Shown: positions 9,101 through 17,314, counted from the first letter of the stretch. The stretch: 64,000 nucleotides of DNA from Cytophaga hutchinsonii ATCC 33406 (GCF_000014145.1 NC_008255.1:1737501-1801500); one strand, 5' to 3'. The notes: generated by a model not told the origin, from the letters alone. Numbers and translations: made by a program.

Positions 9101-10512
9101 CCTTCAATACCAACAAGAGCAAGAATTGGAAGATATACAATGAGTATAATGATTTCTCCAAAAGCAGCAGAGTTTCTGATTTTGGAAGCGGATTCAAATA
9201 CTTCGTTGTCTAACTCATCTTGAGAAAGCTTATGAGTGTATCGCTTGCTTACAATATGATGTAAGGTTGCTTCTACAATAATTACAGCTCCATCAACGAT
9301 TAATCCGAAATCTATTGCACCTAGAGACATTAAGTTTCCTGAAACCCCAAAAAGATTCATCATAGAAAGTGCAAATAGCATTGCTAATGGTATGACAGAT
9401 GCTACTACTAAACCAGCACGAAGATTTCCTAAAAATAAAACAAGTACAAAAATTACTATAAGAGCACCTTCAATCAAGTTTTTAGATACTGTATGAATTG
9501 CTCTATTAACTAAATTTGTTCTGTCAAGAAAAGCTTCGATCTCAACACCTTCAGGAAGCGTTTTTCTTATCTGCTCAATTCGTTCTTTAACGTTGCCTAT
9601 TACTTCATTCGAATTAGCTCCCTTAAGCATCATAACAATCGCACCTACCACTTCACCATCGTTATTCCTTGTCATAGCTCCATAACGGACGGCATGTCCA
9701 AATTGTACTACAGCTACATCACGAATAAGAATGGGGGTGCCATTGTTTGTATTTTTCACTACTACTTTTTGAATATCTTCTATTGAAGTAGCAAGACCTT
9801 CTGTTCTTATAAACCAAGCGTTTGGTTGCTTATCAATATAAGCTCCGCCCGTATTTTGATTATTTGTTTCTAAGGCTGAAAAAACTTCTCCTATCGTAAT
9901 ATTCATACTACGCAGCTTATCCGGATTTATTGATATTTCGTATTGTTTTACAAACCCTCCGAAACTACTTACATCAGCTACACCTTTCGTTCCCAATAAT
10001 TGTCTTCGTACAATCCAGTCTTGAATCGTACGGAGTTCCATTGGAGTATATTTGTTTTCGTAGCCTTTTTTAGGATGTATCACGTATTGATAAATTTCCC
10101 CTAGGCCAGAACTTACCGGCCCCATTTCAGGGACACCAACACCTTTAGGTATTTGATCGGTAGCAGATTTCAGTCTTTCTGACACCTGTTGTCTTGCCCA
10201 GTAAATATCTGTTGCATCATCAAAGACAACTGTTACTACTGATAGCCCAAAGCGGGAAATAGAACGCACTTCTATTAAGCCAGGTATGTTAGCCATGTTA
10301 ACTTCTACAGGAAATGAAATTAACCTTTCCACTTCCTGGGCAGCCAGTGATGGACTTGAAGTGATTACTTGTACCTGATTGTTTGTGATGTCAGGTACGG
10401 CATCAATAGGCAGCTTTGTTGCTGACCAACATCCCCAAATAATTAATGCCAATGTAAAGACACCAATTATGAGTTTGTTTTTTATTGAGAAATGAATGAT
10501 TTTATCAAGCAT
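6145..10512 (-). CDS. czcA: CzcA-type heavy-metal RND pump fused to TolC-like outer-membrane factor
   Basis: The 1455-residue protein has two parts. Residues 1 to about 1040 are a complete CzcA/CusA-family proton-driven exporter starting MLDKIIHFSIKN, with the TM4 motif GAIDFGLIVDGAVIIVE near residues 397-413. The acidic pattern DFGxxVDGAxxxVE is the one known from Co/Zn/Cd (HME-1) pumps rather than Cu/Ag pumps. From about residue 1064 a TolC/CzcC-like outer-membrane factor follows (LSLEQAMQTAVQNN..., long coiled coils, ending near 1455). Between them lies a signal-peptide-like segment (VILVPLLFMMG...LLKAQA). This fusion is known from Bacteroidota. The adaptor gene follows directly. Confidence 0.93.
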   Translation of the reverse strand: MLDKIIHFSIKNKLIIGVFTLALIIWGCWSATKLPIDAVPDITNNQVQVITSSPSLAAQEVERLISFPVEVNMANIPGLIEVRSISRFGLSVVTVVFDDATDIYWARQQVSERLKSATDQIPKGVGVPEMGPVSSGLGEIYQYVIHPKKGYENKYTPMELRTIQDWIVRRQLLGTKGVADVSSFGGFVKQYEISINPDKLRSMNITIGEVFSALETNNQNTGGAYIDKQPNAWFIRTEGLATSIEDIQKVVVKNTNNGTPILIRDVAVVQFGHAVRYGAMTRNNDGEVVGAIVMMLKGANSNEVIGNVKERIEQIRKTLPEGVEIEAFLDRTNLVNRAIHTVSKNLIEGALIVIFVLVLFLGNLRAGLVVASVIPLAMLFALSMMNLFGVSGNLMSLGAIDFGLIVDGAVIIVEATLHHIVSKRYTHKLSQDELDNEVFESASKIRNSAAFGEIIILIVYLPILALVGIEGKMFKPMAQTVAFAILGAFILSLTYVPMISALLLSKNPSHKKNISDKMMDFFYKIYSPAIHFAIKRKIAVVLTSLLLFAVSLFIFMNMGGEFIPTLDEGDFAVETRVLTGSSMMETVDASLKAGEILTKQFPNEVKEVIGKIGAGEIPTDPMPIEACDLMVILKDKDEWTSATTRDELANKMQEALEDIPGVNFGFQQPIQMRFNELMTGAKQDVAIKIYGEDLDILTQQANQLGKIIQTINGAKDLYVEKVTGLPQILVKFDRDKVAQFGLNIEEMNRIVSTAFAGESAGVIYEGERRFDLVLRLNKENRQSIEDVQNLFVTTADGHQIPLSQIAEISFKVGPNQIQRDDTKRRITVAFNVRGRDVESIVKEIQDKVQAQLKLPSGYYLTYGGQFKNLVEAKARLSVAVPIAMALIFILLYFTFNSFKQSILIFTAIPLSAIGGVFALWLRDMPFSISAGVGFIALFGVAVLNGIVLLGEFNSLKKEGLTNLTDIILKGTQTRLRPVLMTATVASLGFLPMALSHGSGAEVQKPLATVVIGGLLSATLLTLLVLPVLYILSENGFKFKTPKVAVILVPLLFMMGMPSLLKAQAPQILSLEQAMQTAVQNNYSIKAAQYNVDYNKNLKGTSTDIGKTSATLMYGQYNSYYNDNNFTISQTIPFPTTMHRQAQYYNAALKSAEYNKDMSENELIRNVKTAYYALQFSKARRTFLLKQDSIFVVFLRSADLRLRTGESNALEKATAESQLYEIRTLIAQNDADIIIYQNQLKTLLNTNDDITTQGITLDKRTLLIGADSAAVNGNPALRYFTQQVQVAEAAKNVERSRLMPDITLGYFNQSLYGTPNYQDPTVVANGTSRFQGVTIGVAIPIWAKPQLAKIKANEAYKNVAQANLDLYEKNLQGEYAQAFQSYLKFKNSLEYYETNALPTADIITKNALANYQSGNIGYIEFSQGLNRALSIQTNYLDIVSQYNQSIINIEFLIGNK

Positions 10513-10518
10513 GATGTT

Positions 10519-10659
10519 TTATTTAAAATGGTAAAGCACATAATGACTAATTCTAATTATTATTGCCATGATTAAAATTATGCATATGCATATAATAGCT
10601 ATAATTTTAACCACACCTAAAAAGGTTAAAGGCTTGCCCTTAGACTTTTTTGTTGTCAT
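10519..10659 (-). CDS. Small membrane protein, 46 residues
   Basis: A short ORF from the ATG at 10659 ends six bases before the pump start and fills most of the gap in front of it. The product has a basic N-terminus (TTKKSKGK), then a long hydrophobic helix from about residue 12 to 36 (VVKIIAIICICIILIM), then a short tail with His and Tyr. It would be a single-pass inner-membrane peptide, positioned as the first gene of the efflux operon. Tight spacing and the helix support it; with no recognised family and no codon test, it remains tentative. Confidence 0.45.
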   Translation of the reverse strand: MTTKKSKGKPLTFLGVVKIIAIICICIILIMAIIIRISHYVLYHFK

Positions 10660-10732
10660 GTAAATTAAATAATAGATTGAGCGTACTTATGCATAAACAT
10701 AGGCTAGCTAAGAAACTTAATTTAATTGGGAT

Positions 10733-11062
10733 TTAGGAAAGGGCAATTTTAGGCGGCTGCCAGAAGGAATAGTAATAAGAGGAAATAAACTCTGAGCGGT
10801 AAAAGAAAACAAAAAATGGTGTATTTATTTTAACCTCATCTTTAAAATAAATTTTTGCTATTGTCAATAAAAAACCTGAACACCCGCAACAAGAGCAGAC
10901 GCAAAAAGGCGAACATAAATCTGTTTCATCTTCACTATGATCATGATTTTTATCTGAATATGAGTTATTAGATTTCATTTCCTGACACGTAATAGCATCA
11001 GGGCATGGCATTGTCGTCAATGCTATTATGTATAGGCTTAATATGGATAACCAGAATCTCAC
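10733..11062 (-). CDS. DUF6660-like small Cys-rich exported protein
   Basis: The 109-residue product begins with a hydrophobic signal region (FWLSILSLYIIALTTMPCPDA), then a His/Asp-rich stretch and a cysteine cluster CSPFCVCSCCGC, and ends with WQPPKIALS. This layout matches the DUF6660 family of Bacteroidota, which I know mainly from genomic neighbourhoods of metal-efflux genes. The function is unknown; exported metal binding is inferred from the cysteines and histidines. The start is a GTG at 11062, because an in-frame stop lies a few codons upstream and no ATG is available. It is divergent from arsR and lies upstream of the RND operon. Confidence 0.7.
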   Translation of the reverse strand: MRFWLSILSLYIIALTTMPCPDAITCQEMKSNNSYSDKNHDHSEDETDLCSPFCVCSCCGCSGFLLTIAKIYFKDEVKINTPFFVFFYRSEFISSYYYSFWQPPKIALS

Positions 11063-11143
11063 TAGGTAAATCTATAGAAATAAGAGTAAAATCCCAAAAA
11101 TGTTCTATTTAGTTAATGAAATGTTTGTAAATACAAATATAAC

Positions 11144-11159
11144 ATCGTAATATTACGAT
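11144..11159. promoter_or_regulatory. ArsR operator candidate, upstream of arsR
   Basis: ATCGTAATATTACGAT is a perfect 16-base palindrome that abuts the arsR start codon. A near copy lies before arsM. Position and symmetry fit an autoregulatory site for the dimeric ArsR repressor. Confidence 0.7.
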
Positions 11160-11486
11160 ATGGGATTAACAAAAACAGATAATTTTAATACAGCTCAAAA
11201 TAGAACGGCTGTTTTGATGAAAGCATTGGGACATCCTGCACGAATTGCCATACTCGAGTTCCTAATTAAAAAGAATGCATGTATCTGTAATGATATTGTT
11301 GAAGAATTACCACTTTCTCAGGCAACTGTATCTCAACATTTAAAAGAGCTAAAGGAAGCAGGGTTGATAAAGGGAGACATCGAAGGCAAGAGTATTTGCT
11401 ATTGCATAGATGCTAAAGTCTGGAAAGAAGCTCAGAAAATATTTAATAAATTATTTGATGCATATAAAGGGGAAAGCTGTTGTTAA
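11160..11486 (+). CDS. arsR: ArsR/SmtB-family metalloid-responsive repressor
   Basis: The 108-residue protein is a winged helix-turn-helix repressor. ALGHPARIAILEFL is the typical start of the ArsR fold, and ELPLSQATVSQHLKELKEAG is the recognition-helix region followed by the wing (KGDIEGKSICYCID). Cysteines in ACICND just before the DNA-binding helices, in CYC, and in the terminal CC could bind arsenite. By family it leaves DNA when As(III) binds. It heads the operon arsR-arsM-arsC-like-acr3; a perfect palindrome sits directly before its start. Confidence 0.92.
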   Translation: MGLTKTDNFNTAQNRTAVLMKALGHPARIAILEFLIKKNACICNDIVEELPLSQATVSQHLKELKEAGLIKGDIEGKSICYCIDAKVWKEAQKIFNKLFDAYKGESCC

Positions 11487-11506
11487 CCCTTTTTTTGCAT
11501 TCTATC

Positions 11507-11522
11507 ATCGCAATATTACGCT
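11507..11522. promoter_or_regulatory. Second ArsR operator candidate, upstream of arsM
   Basis: ATCGCAATATTACGCT matches the palindrome before arsR at 14 of 16 positions and lies 14 bases before arsM, inside the 50-base gap after arsR. It may be a second ArsR site or mark an internal promoter. Confidence 0.55.
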
Positions 11523-11536
11523 AAATAAATATAGAT

Positions 11537-12379
11537 ATGAAAAATAATAATCAAGATGTAAAAGAAATGGTTCAGCAGAAATACTCCGAGATTGCAAACC
11601 AATCAAAAGTACAAAACGAAACCAGTTGTTGCGGTGCAGGAAGCTGTGGCACATACACCATCATGAGTGAAGACTATTCAGGATTGGATGGATATAACCC
11701 AGATGCAGATTTAGGTCTTGGTTGCGGACTTCCTACGGAGTATGCTAAGATAAAGAAAGGGGATACAGTTGTTGACCTGGGCTCAGGTGCGGGTAATGAT
11801 GCCTTTGTAGCAAGAACGTTAACAGGTGAAGAAGGTGAGGTTATAGGAATTGATATGACGGAAGCCATGATTCAGAAAGCTAAAGGAAATACTGAGAAGT
11901 TGGGCTTTACAAATGTAGCATTCAGATTGGGTGATATTGAAGATATTCCATTGTCTTCTAAACGTGCAGATGTTGTTGTAAGTAATTGTGTAATGAACTT
12001 AGTACCTGATAAGGCAAAGGCTTTTTCAGAGGTATTTAGAATATTAAAGCCACTCGGACATTTTAGTATTTCAGACATAGTGTTAAAAGGCGATTTACCT
12101 GATGCGATAAAAAAGGAAGGTGAAATGTACGCAGGGTGTGTATCAGGAGCGATAAAGAAAAGCGAGTATTTAGGAATATTAGCTGAGCAGGGATTTGTAA
12201 ATATCACAGTTCAAAAGGAAAAGGAAATTATCATTCCTGTAGAAGTGCTGTCACAATATTTATCTCAGGAAGAAATAAATAGCTATAAAGAAAAAGGTAT
12301 GGGTATCTATAGCATCACGGTATATGCTGAAAGACCCGATGCTTCTTGTGGATGCGATCCGAGAGCAACATGTTGCTAA
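11537..12379 (+). CDS. arsM: Arsenite S-adenosylmethionine methyltransferase
   Basis: The 280-residue product methylates trivalent arsenic using S-adenosylmethionine. The Rossmann motif VVDLGSGAGNDAF (about residue 76) binds SAM. The conserved ArsM cysteines are present: in LGCGLPT before the SAM loop, in SNCVMNLVPDK, and in YAGCVSGA. Extra cysteine clusters lie at both ends (SCCGAGSCG near residue 35 and CGCDPRATCC at the C-terminus). The length fits the family. Methylation yields volatile or excretable species in the cytosol. It is the second gene of the ars operon, 30 bases before the arsC-like gene. Confidence 0.93.
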   Translation: MKNNNQDVKEMVQQKYSEIANQSKVQNETSCCGAGSCGTYTIMSEDYSGLDGYNPDADLGLGCGLPTEYAKIKKGDTVVDLGSGAGNDAFVARTLTGEEGEVIGIDMTEAMIQKAKGNTEKLGFTNVAFRLGDIEDIPLSSKRADVVVSNCVMNLVPDKAKAFSEVFRILKPLGHFSISDIVLKGDLPDAIKKEGEMYAGCVSGAIKKSEYLGILAEQGFVNITVQKEKEIIIPVEVLSQYLSQEEINSYKEKGMGIYSITVYAERPDASCGCDPRATCC

Positions 12380-12409
12380 TTAATTTATAAAAATGAAACC
12401 AAAAATAAA

Positions 12410-13024
12410 ATGTCACCAATAATCGAGCAATACATTTTAGAAGCAGTAAAATCATTTGATACCATTTCAGAAGAAAGAAAGAGCGTATTAAAAAAGATAA
12501 GTGCTTATGTGCAAAAAAAAGTAAGTGAAGGAAAAGCAGCCGAACTCATTTATATCTGTACACATAATTCAAGAAGAAGTCATTTGGGCCAGATATGGGC
12601 AAAGGTTGCAGCAACCTATTATGGCTTTAATAATGTAGAAACCTATTCAGGAGGAACAGAAGCAACAGCATTTAATCCGAATGCCATAAAAGCAATTGAA
12701 ACGATTGGATTTACTGTAACAAATGAAGATGGCAAACCTAATGCTGTGTATTCGGTTCAGTTTGGTGATGCTAAAATTGTAATTGAATGCTTCTCTAAAA
12801 AATACGACGATAAAGCAAATCCGAAGCAAGGCTTTTGCGCTGTTATGACGTGTACAGAAGCAGACGGTGCTTGTCCGTATATTGATGGAGCAGAAGTTCG
12901 GGTTTCAACGCCTTATAATGACCCTAAAGCTTTTGATGAAACGCCTCATCAGGATGCTAAGTATTTAGAACGAAGCAAGCAGATTGCAACGGAATGTTTG
13001 TATGTTTTTTCTCAAATCAATTAA
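12410..13024 (+). CDS. arsC: LMW-phosphatase-fold arsenate reductase-like protein
   Basis: The 204-residue protein carries the P-loop CTHNSRR (C-x5-R) of the low-molecular-weight protein tyrosine phosphatase fold around residue 50, after an N-terminal helical extension. In an ars operon such proteins reduce As(V) to As(III) with thiol partners; additional cysteines ([23 protein letters not shown]) could supply the relay. It lies between arsM and acr3, with only two bases to acr3. Close relatives are annotated either as arsenate reductase or as tyrosine phosphatase, so the exact reaction is inferred from context. Confidence 0.82.
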   Translation: MSPIIEQYILEAVKSFDTISEERKSVLKKISAYVQKKVSEGKAAELIYICTHNSRRSHLGQIWAKVAATYYGFNNVETYSGGTEATAFNPNAIKAIETIGFTVTNEDGKPNAVYSVQFGDAKIVIECFSKKYDDKANPKQGFCAVMTCTEADGACPYIDGAEVRVSTPYNDPKAFDETPHQDAKYLERSKQIATECLYVFSQIN

Positions 13025-13026
13025 TA

Positions 13027-14079
13027 ATGAACAACTCTAATCCTGCACAACGAAAGAAATTAGGTTTCTTAGATCGTTACTTGACGTTATGGATTTTCCT
13101 AGCAATGGCAATAGGAGTAGGGATAGGATATTTTATACCTAATACTCCATCATTGATAAACTCTTTTCAATCTGGCACAACAAATATTCCTATTGCAATA
13201 GGATTAATTGTTATGATGTATCCTCCCTTGGCGAAAGTAAAATATGAAGAGATTGATAATATATTCGACAATGTAAAAGTATTGTCGTTGTCTCTTTTTA
13301 TAAACTGGATTGTTGGACCTTTATTAATGTTTGTACTTGCTATTACGTTTCTCTCGGATTATCCGGAGTATATGGTAGGTTTAATATTAATCGGTATTGC
13401 CCGATGCATTGCCATGGTTATTGTTTGGAATGAGCTGGCTGATGGAAATAGAGAATATGCAGCAGGTTTGGTTGCATTGAATAGTATCTTTCAGGTACTG
13501 TTTTATAGTGTGTTGGCATGGCTTTATATTACAGTACTTCCGCCATATTTCGGCATAAAGGGAATTGAAATTAATATTGGTTTTCTGGAAATTGCAGTGA
13601 GCGTATTTATCTATCTCGGAAATCCTTTATTAGCAGGATTTGTTTCCAGATATGTATTGATAAAAGTAAAAGGAAAAGACTGGTACGAACAAAAATATCT
13701 TCCGTTCATAAGTACGATTACCTTAATTGCATTATTATTTACAATTGTAGTTATGTTTAGTTTGAAAGGAGAGTTGATTGTCCAGCTACCAATGGATGTT
13801 TTAAGGATTGCTATTCCTTTAACGATTTATTTTGCTCTAATGTTTATTGGAACATTTATAGCTGGGAAGTACATTGGTGCCGATTATTCTAAAAATGTAG
13901 CACTTTCATTTACCGCAGCCGGAAATAACTTTGAACTGGCTATTGCCGTTGCTATCGCTATTTTTGGAATAAATTCAGGGCCGGCATTTACAGGAGTGAT
14001 TGGGCCGTTGGTTGAAGTGCCAGCTTTGATATTGTTAGTGAAGGTGGCATTTTGGCTAAAGAAAAAATTATATAGATAA
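13027..14079 (+). CDS. acr3: ACR3-family arsenite efflux transporter
   Basis: The 350-residue polytopic protein (about ten hydrophobic segments) matches the ACR3 arsenite permease family. It starts [20 protein letters not shown], contains the conserved [16 protein letters not shown] with the functionally important cysteine, and later [17 protein letters not shown]. It would export As(III) across the inner membrane using the proton motive force. I use the ATG at 13027, two bases after the arsC-like stop; the alternative upstream start at 12994 would overlap that gene and add an atypical N-terminus. It is the last gene of the ars operon. Confidence 0.93.
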   Translation: MNNSNPAQRKKLGFLDRYLTLWIFLAMAIGVGIGYFIPNTPSLINSFQSGTTNIPIAIGLIVMMYPPLAKVKYEEIDNIFDNVKVLSLSLFINWIVGPLLMFVLAITFLSDYPEYMVGLILIGIARCIAMVIVWNELADGNREYAAGLVALNSIFQVLFYSVLAWLYITVLPPYFGIKGIEINIGFLEIAVSVFIYLGNPLLAGFVSRYVLIKVKGKDWYEQKYLPFISTITLIALLFTIVVMFSLKGELIVQLPMDVLRIAIPLTIYFALMFIGTFIAGKYIGADYSKNVALSFTAAGNNFELAIAVAIAIFGINSGPAFTGVIGPLVEVPALILLVKVAFWLKKKLYR

Positions 14080-14160
14080 TCTATTCTATTTATTAGGGAT
14101 TTTTTATTCTATATAACTCCAATTAAGGTAATTGAAATGTTTTACCTATGTTTTACCCAC

Positions 14161-14195
14161 AAAAAAAAGAGTCACAACTTTCGTTGTAACTCTTT
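14161..14195 (-). terminator. Rho-independent terminator of tRNA-Asp
   Basis: AAAGAGT and ACTCTTT, extended inward by ACAAC/GTTGT across one mismatch, form a hairpin at 14166-14195 with a four-base loop. On the minus strand it is followed by a run of eight T residues, right downstream of tRNA-Asp. Confidence 0.85.
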
Positions 14196-14205
14196 GATCA
14201 TTAAG

Positions 14206-14279
14206 CGGAATTGACGGGACTCGAACCCGCGACCTCCTGCGTGACAGGCAGGCGTTCTAACCAGCTGAACTACAACTCC
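14206..14279 (-). tRNA. tRNA-Asp (GTC)
   Basis: The minus strand folds into a complete cloverleaf. The acceptor stem is GGAGTTG/CAATTCC with one G-T pair; the D arm is GTTCAGCTGGTTAGAAC; the anticodon stem CCTGC/GCAGG encloses the loop CTGTCAC with anticodon GTC; the T arm contains GGTTCGAGTCC. The discriminator is G, as expected for Asp. CCA is not encoded. A promoter-like element lies upstream and a terminator downstream. Confidence 0.96.
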
Positions 14280-14352
14280 AATGGTTATCTATTTTTATTC
14301 TGATTGTGTCAACTTTCTGCATTTTCAAGGAGCGTTTCCCCTTATTGCGATG

Positions 14353-14384
14353 CAAAGGTAGCATTTAATATTATATACTCCAAA
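14353..14384 (-). promoter_or_regulatory. Bacteroidota-type promoter of tRNA-Asp
   Basis: On the minus strand TTTG (14384-14381), a 20-base spacer and TACCTTTG (14360-14353) fit the known primary sigma consensus TTTG-N17-23-TAnnTTTG. The start point would fall near 14346, giving a precursor leader of about 65 bases. Confidence 0.6.
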
Positions 14385-14487
14385 CCTATTTCTGAAATTT
14401 ATTAACATTTTAATTCTTTCTTATCTGCTAGCAACAAAAACCGTTTGTTTTAGTATTTTTGTAGCCTAAACTATTATATGTAAAAAC

Positions 14488-15441
14488 ATGTATTTGGATT
14501 TTGAAAAACCAATCGCCGATTTAGAAACAAATCTGGCTGAAATGAAGCAAGTGGCATCTGAAAGTGAAGTAGATGTAAGCTCTGCTGTTAAAGCATTGGA
14601 AACAAAAATAAAAAGCTTAAAAAAAGATATTTACGGAAACTTAACAAGATGGCAGCGTGTGCAATTATCCCGTCATCCGGAAAGACCGTATACACTTGAT
14701 TATATTGCCGGTATCACAGATACATTCGTTGAACTGCATGGCGACCGTTGCGTAAAAGATGATTTAGCTATGGTTGGCGGTTTCGGTGAAATCAATGGTG
14801 AATCATTTATGATCATTGGTCAGCAGAAAGGCCGTAAGACAAAAGAACGTCAGGTACGTAACTTTGGTATGGCCAACCCGGATGGATACCGTAAAGCATT
14901 GCGTTTAATGAAATTAGCGGAAAAATTTAACCGTCCGATCTTAACATTAATCGATACTCCGGGAGCTTATCCGGGTCTGGAAGCAGAAGAACGCGGTCAG
15001 GGTGAAGCAATTGCACGAAACCTGAAAGAAATGTTCATGCTGAAAGTTCCGGTAATCTGTATCATAATCGGCGAAGGAGCTTCAGGTGGTGCATTAGGTA
15101 TTGCAATCGGAGATAAAGTAATGATGCTTGAAAATACCTGGTATTCGGTTATTTCTCCTGAATCATGTTCTTCTATTTTATTCAGAAGCTGGGATTATAA
15201 AGAACAGGCCGCAGAAGCATTACGCCTGACAGCAGAAGATATGCTTAAAAATAAACTGATTGATGATATTATTAAAGAACCACTTGGCGGTGCACACCAG
15301 GATACAGAGTGGATGTATACAAAAATGAAAAAAGTCATTGGTGAAACATTGGCAAAATTAAATCAACTAAGTCCGGCAGAGCGTATTTCTCAGCGTATTG
15401 ATAAATTCTCTGCTATGGGTGTAGTAGAAGAAAATGCATGA
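14488..15441 (+). CDS. accA: Acetyl-CoA carboxylase carboxyltransferase subunit alpha
   Basis: The 317-residue protein is the alpha subunit of the carboxyltransferase, which with AccD moves the carboxyl group from carboxybiotin to acetyl-CoA to form malonyl-CoA for fatty acid synthesis. It has the family's start ([12 protein letters not shown]), a helical N-terminal region, [17 protein letters not shown], the crotonase-fold oxyanion segment [18 protein letters not shown], and [14 protein letters not shown]. Length is normal. Its stop overlaps the next gene's start by four bases (ATGA), indicating translational coupling with the metallo-hydrolase. A TATTTTTG box lies 27 bases upstream of the ATG, but no matching -33 element is evident. 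Confidence 0.96.
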   Translation: MYLDFEKPIADLETNLAEMKQVASESEVDVSSAVKALETKIKSLKKDIYGNLTRWQRVQLSRHPERPYTLDYIAGITDTFVELHGDRCVKDDLAMVGGFGEINGESFMIIGQQKGRKTKERQVRNFGMANPDGYRKALRLMKLAEKFNRPILTLIDTPGAYPGLEAEERGQGEAIARNLKEMFMLKVPVICIIIGEGASGGALGIAIGDKVMMLENTWYSVISPESCSSILFRSWDYKEQAAEALRLTAEDMLKNKLIDDIIKEPLGGAHQDTEWMYTKMKKVIGETLAKLNQLSPAERISQRIDKFSAMGVVEENA

Positions 15442-16277
15442 GACTTTTTGCGATAAACGCAGGAAACTTTAAACTAGACGGGGGAGCCATGTTCGGCGTG
15501 GTTCCCAAGTCTATCTGGAATAAATTAAACCCCGCTGATTCAAACAATCTTTGCACCTGGGCAACCCGATGCCTGCTTATTGAAAACGGTAAGCAGCTGG
15601 TATTGATCGATACCGGCTTAGGTGATAAACAGGATGAATCATTTTTCAGGCACTATTACCGGGATACTCCGCAAACCTGGGATACATTATTAAAACCGTA
15701 TGGCTTTCATTCTTCTGACATTACAGATGTAGTATTAACGCATTTACATTTTGACCATGTGGGCGGCGCACTTGAAAAAAAAGGAGATAAGATTGTTCCG
15801 ACCTTCTCTAATGCGCGCTACTGGAGCAATACACGTCATTGGGACTGGGCAGTTGAGCCGAACCCCAGAGAGAAAGCAAGCTTTCTGAAAGATAATTTAT
15901 TTCCTTTGCAGGAATCCGGTCAGCTTTATTTTGTTGATACTCAAAATCTGCCCTTTGAGTGGATGGATTTTATTTTCGTTGATGGACATACCGAACAGCA
16001 GATGCTGCCGTTGATCACAACACCCGCAGAAAAAAAAATACTGTATGCCGCCGATCTGCTTCCTTCTGCCGGTCATATACCCATGCCGTATATTATGAGT
16101 TATGATGTACGGCCATTGGTGTCGATGCAGGAAAAAGAACGCGTTTTTAACCAGGTCTTAGCGGAAGACTGGACTGTTTTTTTGGAGCATGATCTGAGCA
16201 ATGCCTGTATTTCCCTGCAGCAAACGGAAAAAGGCATACGTTTAAATAACGTATTTCAAATAAGCGATTTCAATTAA
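15438..16277 (+). CDS. MBL-fold metallo-hydrolase
   Basis: The 279-residue protein is a metallo-beta-lactamase-fold hydrolase: [10 protein letters not shown] carries the HxHxDH di-metal motif (about residue 100), preceded by LVLIDTGLG and followed by [10 protein letters not shown] and by LEHD near the C-terminus. No signal peptide is present, so it acts in the cytosol. The sequence alone does not show the substrate; relatives include lactonases and thioesterase-like enzymes. It overlaps the accA stop by four bases and is surely co-transcribed, but a link to lipid synthesis is only contextual. Confidence 0.85.
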   Translation: MRLFAINAGNFKLDGGAMFGVVPKSIWNKLNPADSNNLCTWATRCLLIENGKQLVLIDTGLGDKQDESFFRHYYRDTPQTWDTLLKPYGFHSSDITDVVLTHLHFDHVGGALEKKGDKIVPTFSNARYWSNTRHWDWAVEPNPREKASFLKDNLFPLQESGQLYFVDTQNLPFEWMDFIFVDGHTEQQMLPLITTPAEKKILYAADLLPSAGHIPMPYIMSYDVRPLVSMQEKERVFNQVLAEDWTVFLEHDLSNACISLQQTEKGIRLNNVFQISDFN

Positions 16278-16324
16278 AAAAAAGTTAATTTTATTGTATA
16301 ATATAAAATCAAACACGGTTGATT

Positions 16325-16960
16325 ATGAAAAAGCTATCTATTGTATTGACATGCATTCTGGGAATAGTAATTTCTGTTCAGGCACAAAAAGGATATTTTG
16401 GTTTTAGGGTAGGGGCCGCAAATCCAAATTATTACGGCAGTGATTTTTCGGATGCAAAAAGTGCCTCATCTATTTCTCCGATCTGGACACCAACGGCAGG
16501 GTTTTATATTAATTCTGAAATCAGTGATTACTTCTGGATCAAAACGGAATTTAATTATGTGAATAGAGGATATACCCATAAAGAAGCTGGTAAAACCTTA
16601 AAAACAAATTACTATTGTATTGATGTATATCCGGTAACACCTGCCTTTCATTACAAAGGCGCGCAGATCTTTGCGGGCCCAAGTGTCACATTGCTCGTTG
16701 CTTCAAACAGAGATACATTGATAGGTGGGGAAGTTAAAAAGATTGCCGACAATAAATTAGACGGCATCAACCGCTATGATATAGGTATTATGGCCGGTGT
16801 TGAATATGAATTTAATTTTGGATTGAATATCGGAGTGCGTATGGTGCGCGGTTTTACTTCGCTGTATGAGCCGGTAAACAGCATACAGACACAATGGTTT
16901 AATCAGACATATCTGTTTACGTTAGGCTACAGCATTGGTAAAAAACCTGAATCAAAGTAA
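16325..16960 (+). CDS. Outer-membrane beta-barrel protein (porin-like)
   Basis: The 211-residue product begins with a signal peptide (MKKLSIVLTCILGIVISVQAQ) and then shows alternating aromatic beta-strands typical of the small Bacteroidota outer-membrane barrels (GYFGFRVGAANP, YFWIKTEFNYVNRGY, and a last strand YLFTLGYSIG). I choose the ATG at 16325; the in-frame TTG at 16319 adds two residues only. Function unknown; relatives are usually labelled porin-family or PorT-like. It stands alone between the accA unit and a terminator. Confidence 0.75.
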   Translation: MKKLSIVLTCILGIVISVQAQKGYFGFRVGAANPNYYGSDFSDAKSASSISPIWTPTAGFYINSEISDYFWIKTEFNYVNRGYTHKEAGKTLKTNYYCIDVYPVTPAFHYKGAQIFAGPSVTLLVASNRDTLIGGEVKKIADNKLDGINRYDIGIMAGVEYEFNFGLNIGVRMVRGFTSLYEPVNSIQTQWFNQTYLFTLGYSIGKKPESK

Positions 16961-16980
16961 CGTAAGATTCAGATAAGTTA

Positions 16981-17013
16981 AAAAAAACGGCAGGTTATCC
17001 TGCCGTTTTTTTT
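16981..17013. terminator. Bidirectional terminator
   Basis: ACGGCAGG (16987-16994), the loop TTAT and CCTGCCGT (16999-17006) form a perfect eight-pair stem flanked by A7 on the left and T8 on the right. It ends the barrel-protein gene and separates it from the RHS cluster. Confidence 0.9.
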
Positions 17014-17282
17014 GTATAGCAAGCTACCAGATACTATACGTACTTTTTTCAAAACAACCTGTTTTTTGTATTAAACCGGGTATTTTTCATTTTTTAGTAT
17101 TAGAAAGCCTGATTTTATTTATCCTGAAAATTTTAATTTATAAAAATTATATTCCTCCTGATAATATGATTTTTCCAATATTTAATACTGATATAATTAT
17201 TGTGTTGAATTAAATTTATTATATGTTGATAAATTAAATTATACTTTTTAAAAACCATTCATTAATTGTCATATTTTAGCAA

Positions 17283-17300
17283 TTGTTAATATTTTAACAA
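17283..17300. promoter_or_regulatory. Inverted repeat before the RHS cluster
   Basis: TTGTTAA-TATT-TTAACAA is a perfect seven-base inverted repeat 14 bases before the first gene of the 27-kb cluster. The rest of 17014-17314 is very AT-rich DNA in which I see no gene and no clear -7/-33 pair. The repeat could be an operator or a 5'-UTR hairpin. Confidence 0.4.
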
Positions 17301-17314
17301 ATGATAAAAAATTA

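Noticed and set aside
14444-14461. Full promoter before accA
   Set aside because: A TATTTTTG box is present, but the only TTTG lies seven bases upstream, far too close for a -33 element.
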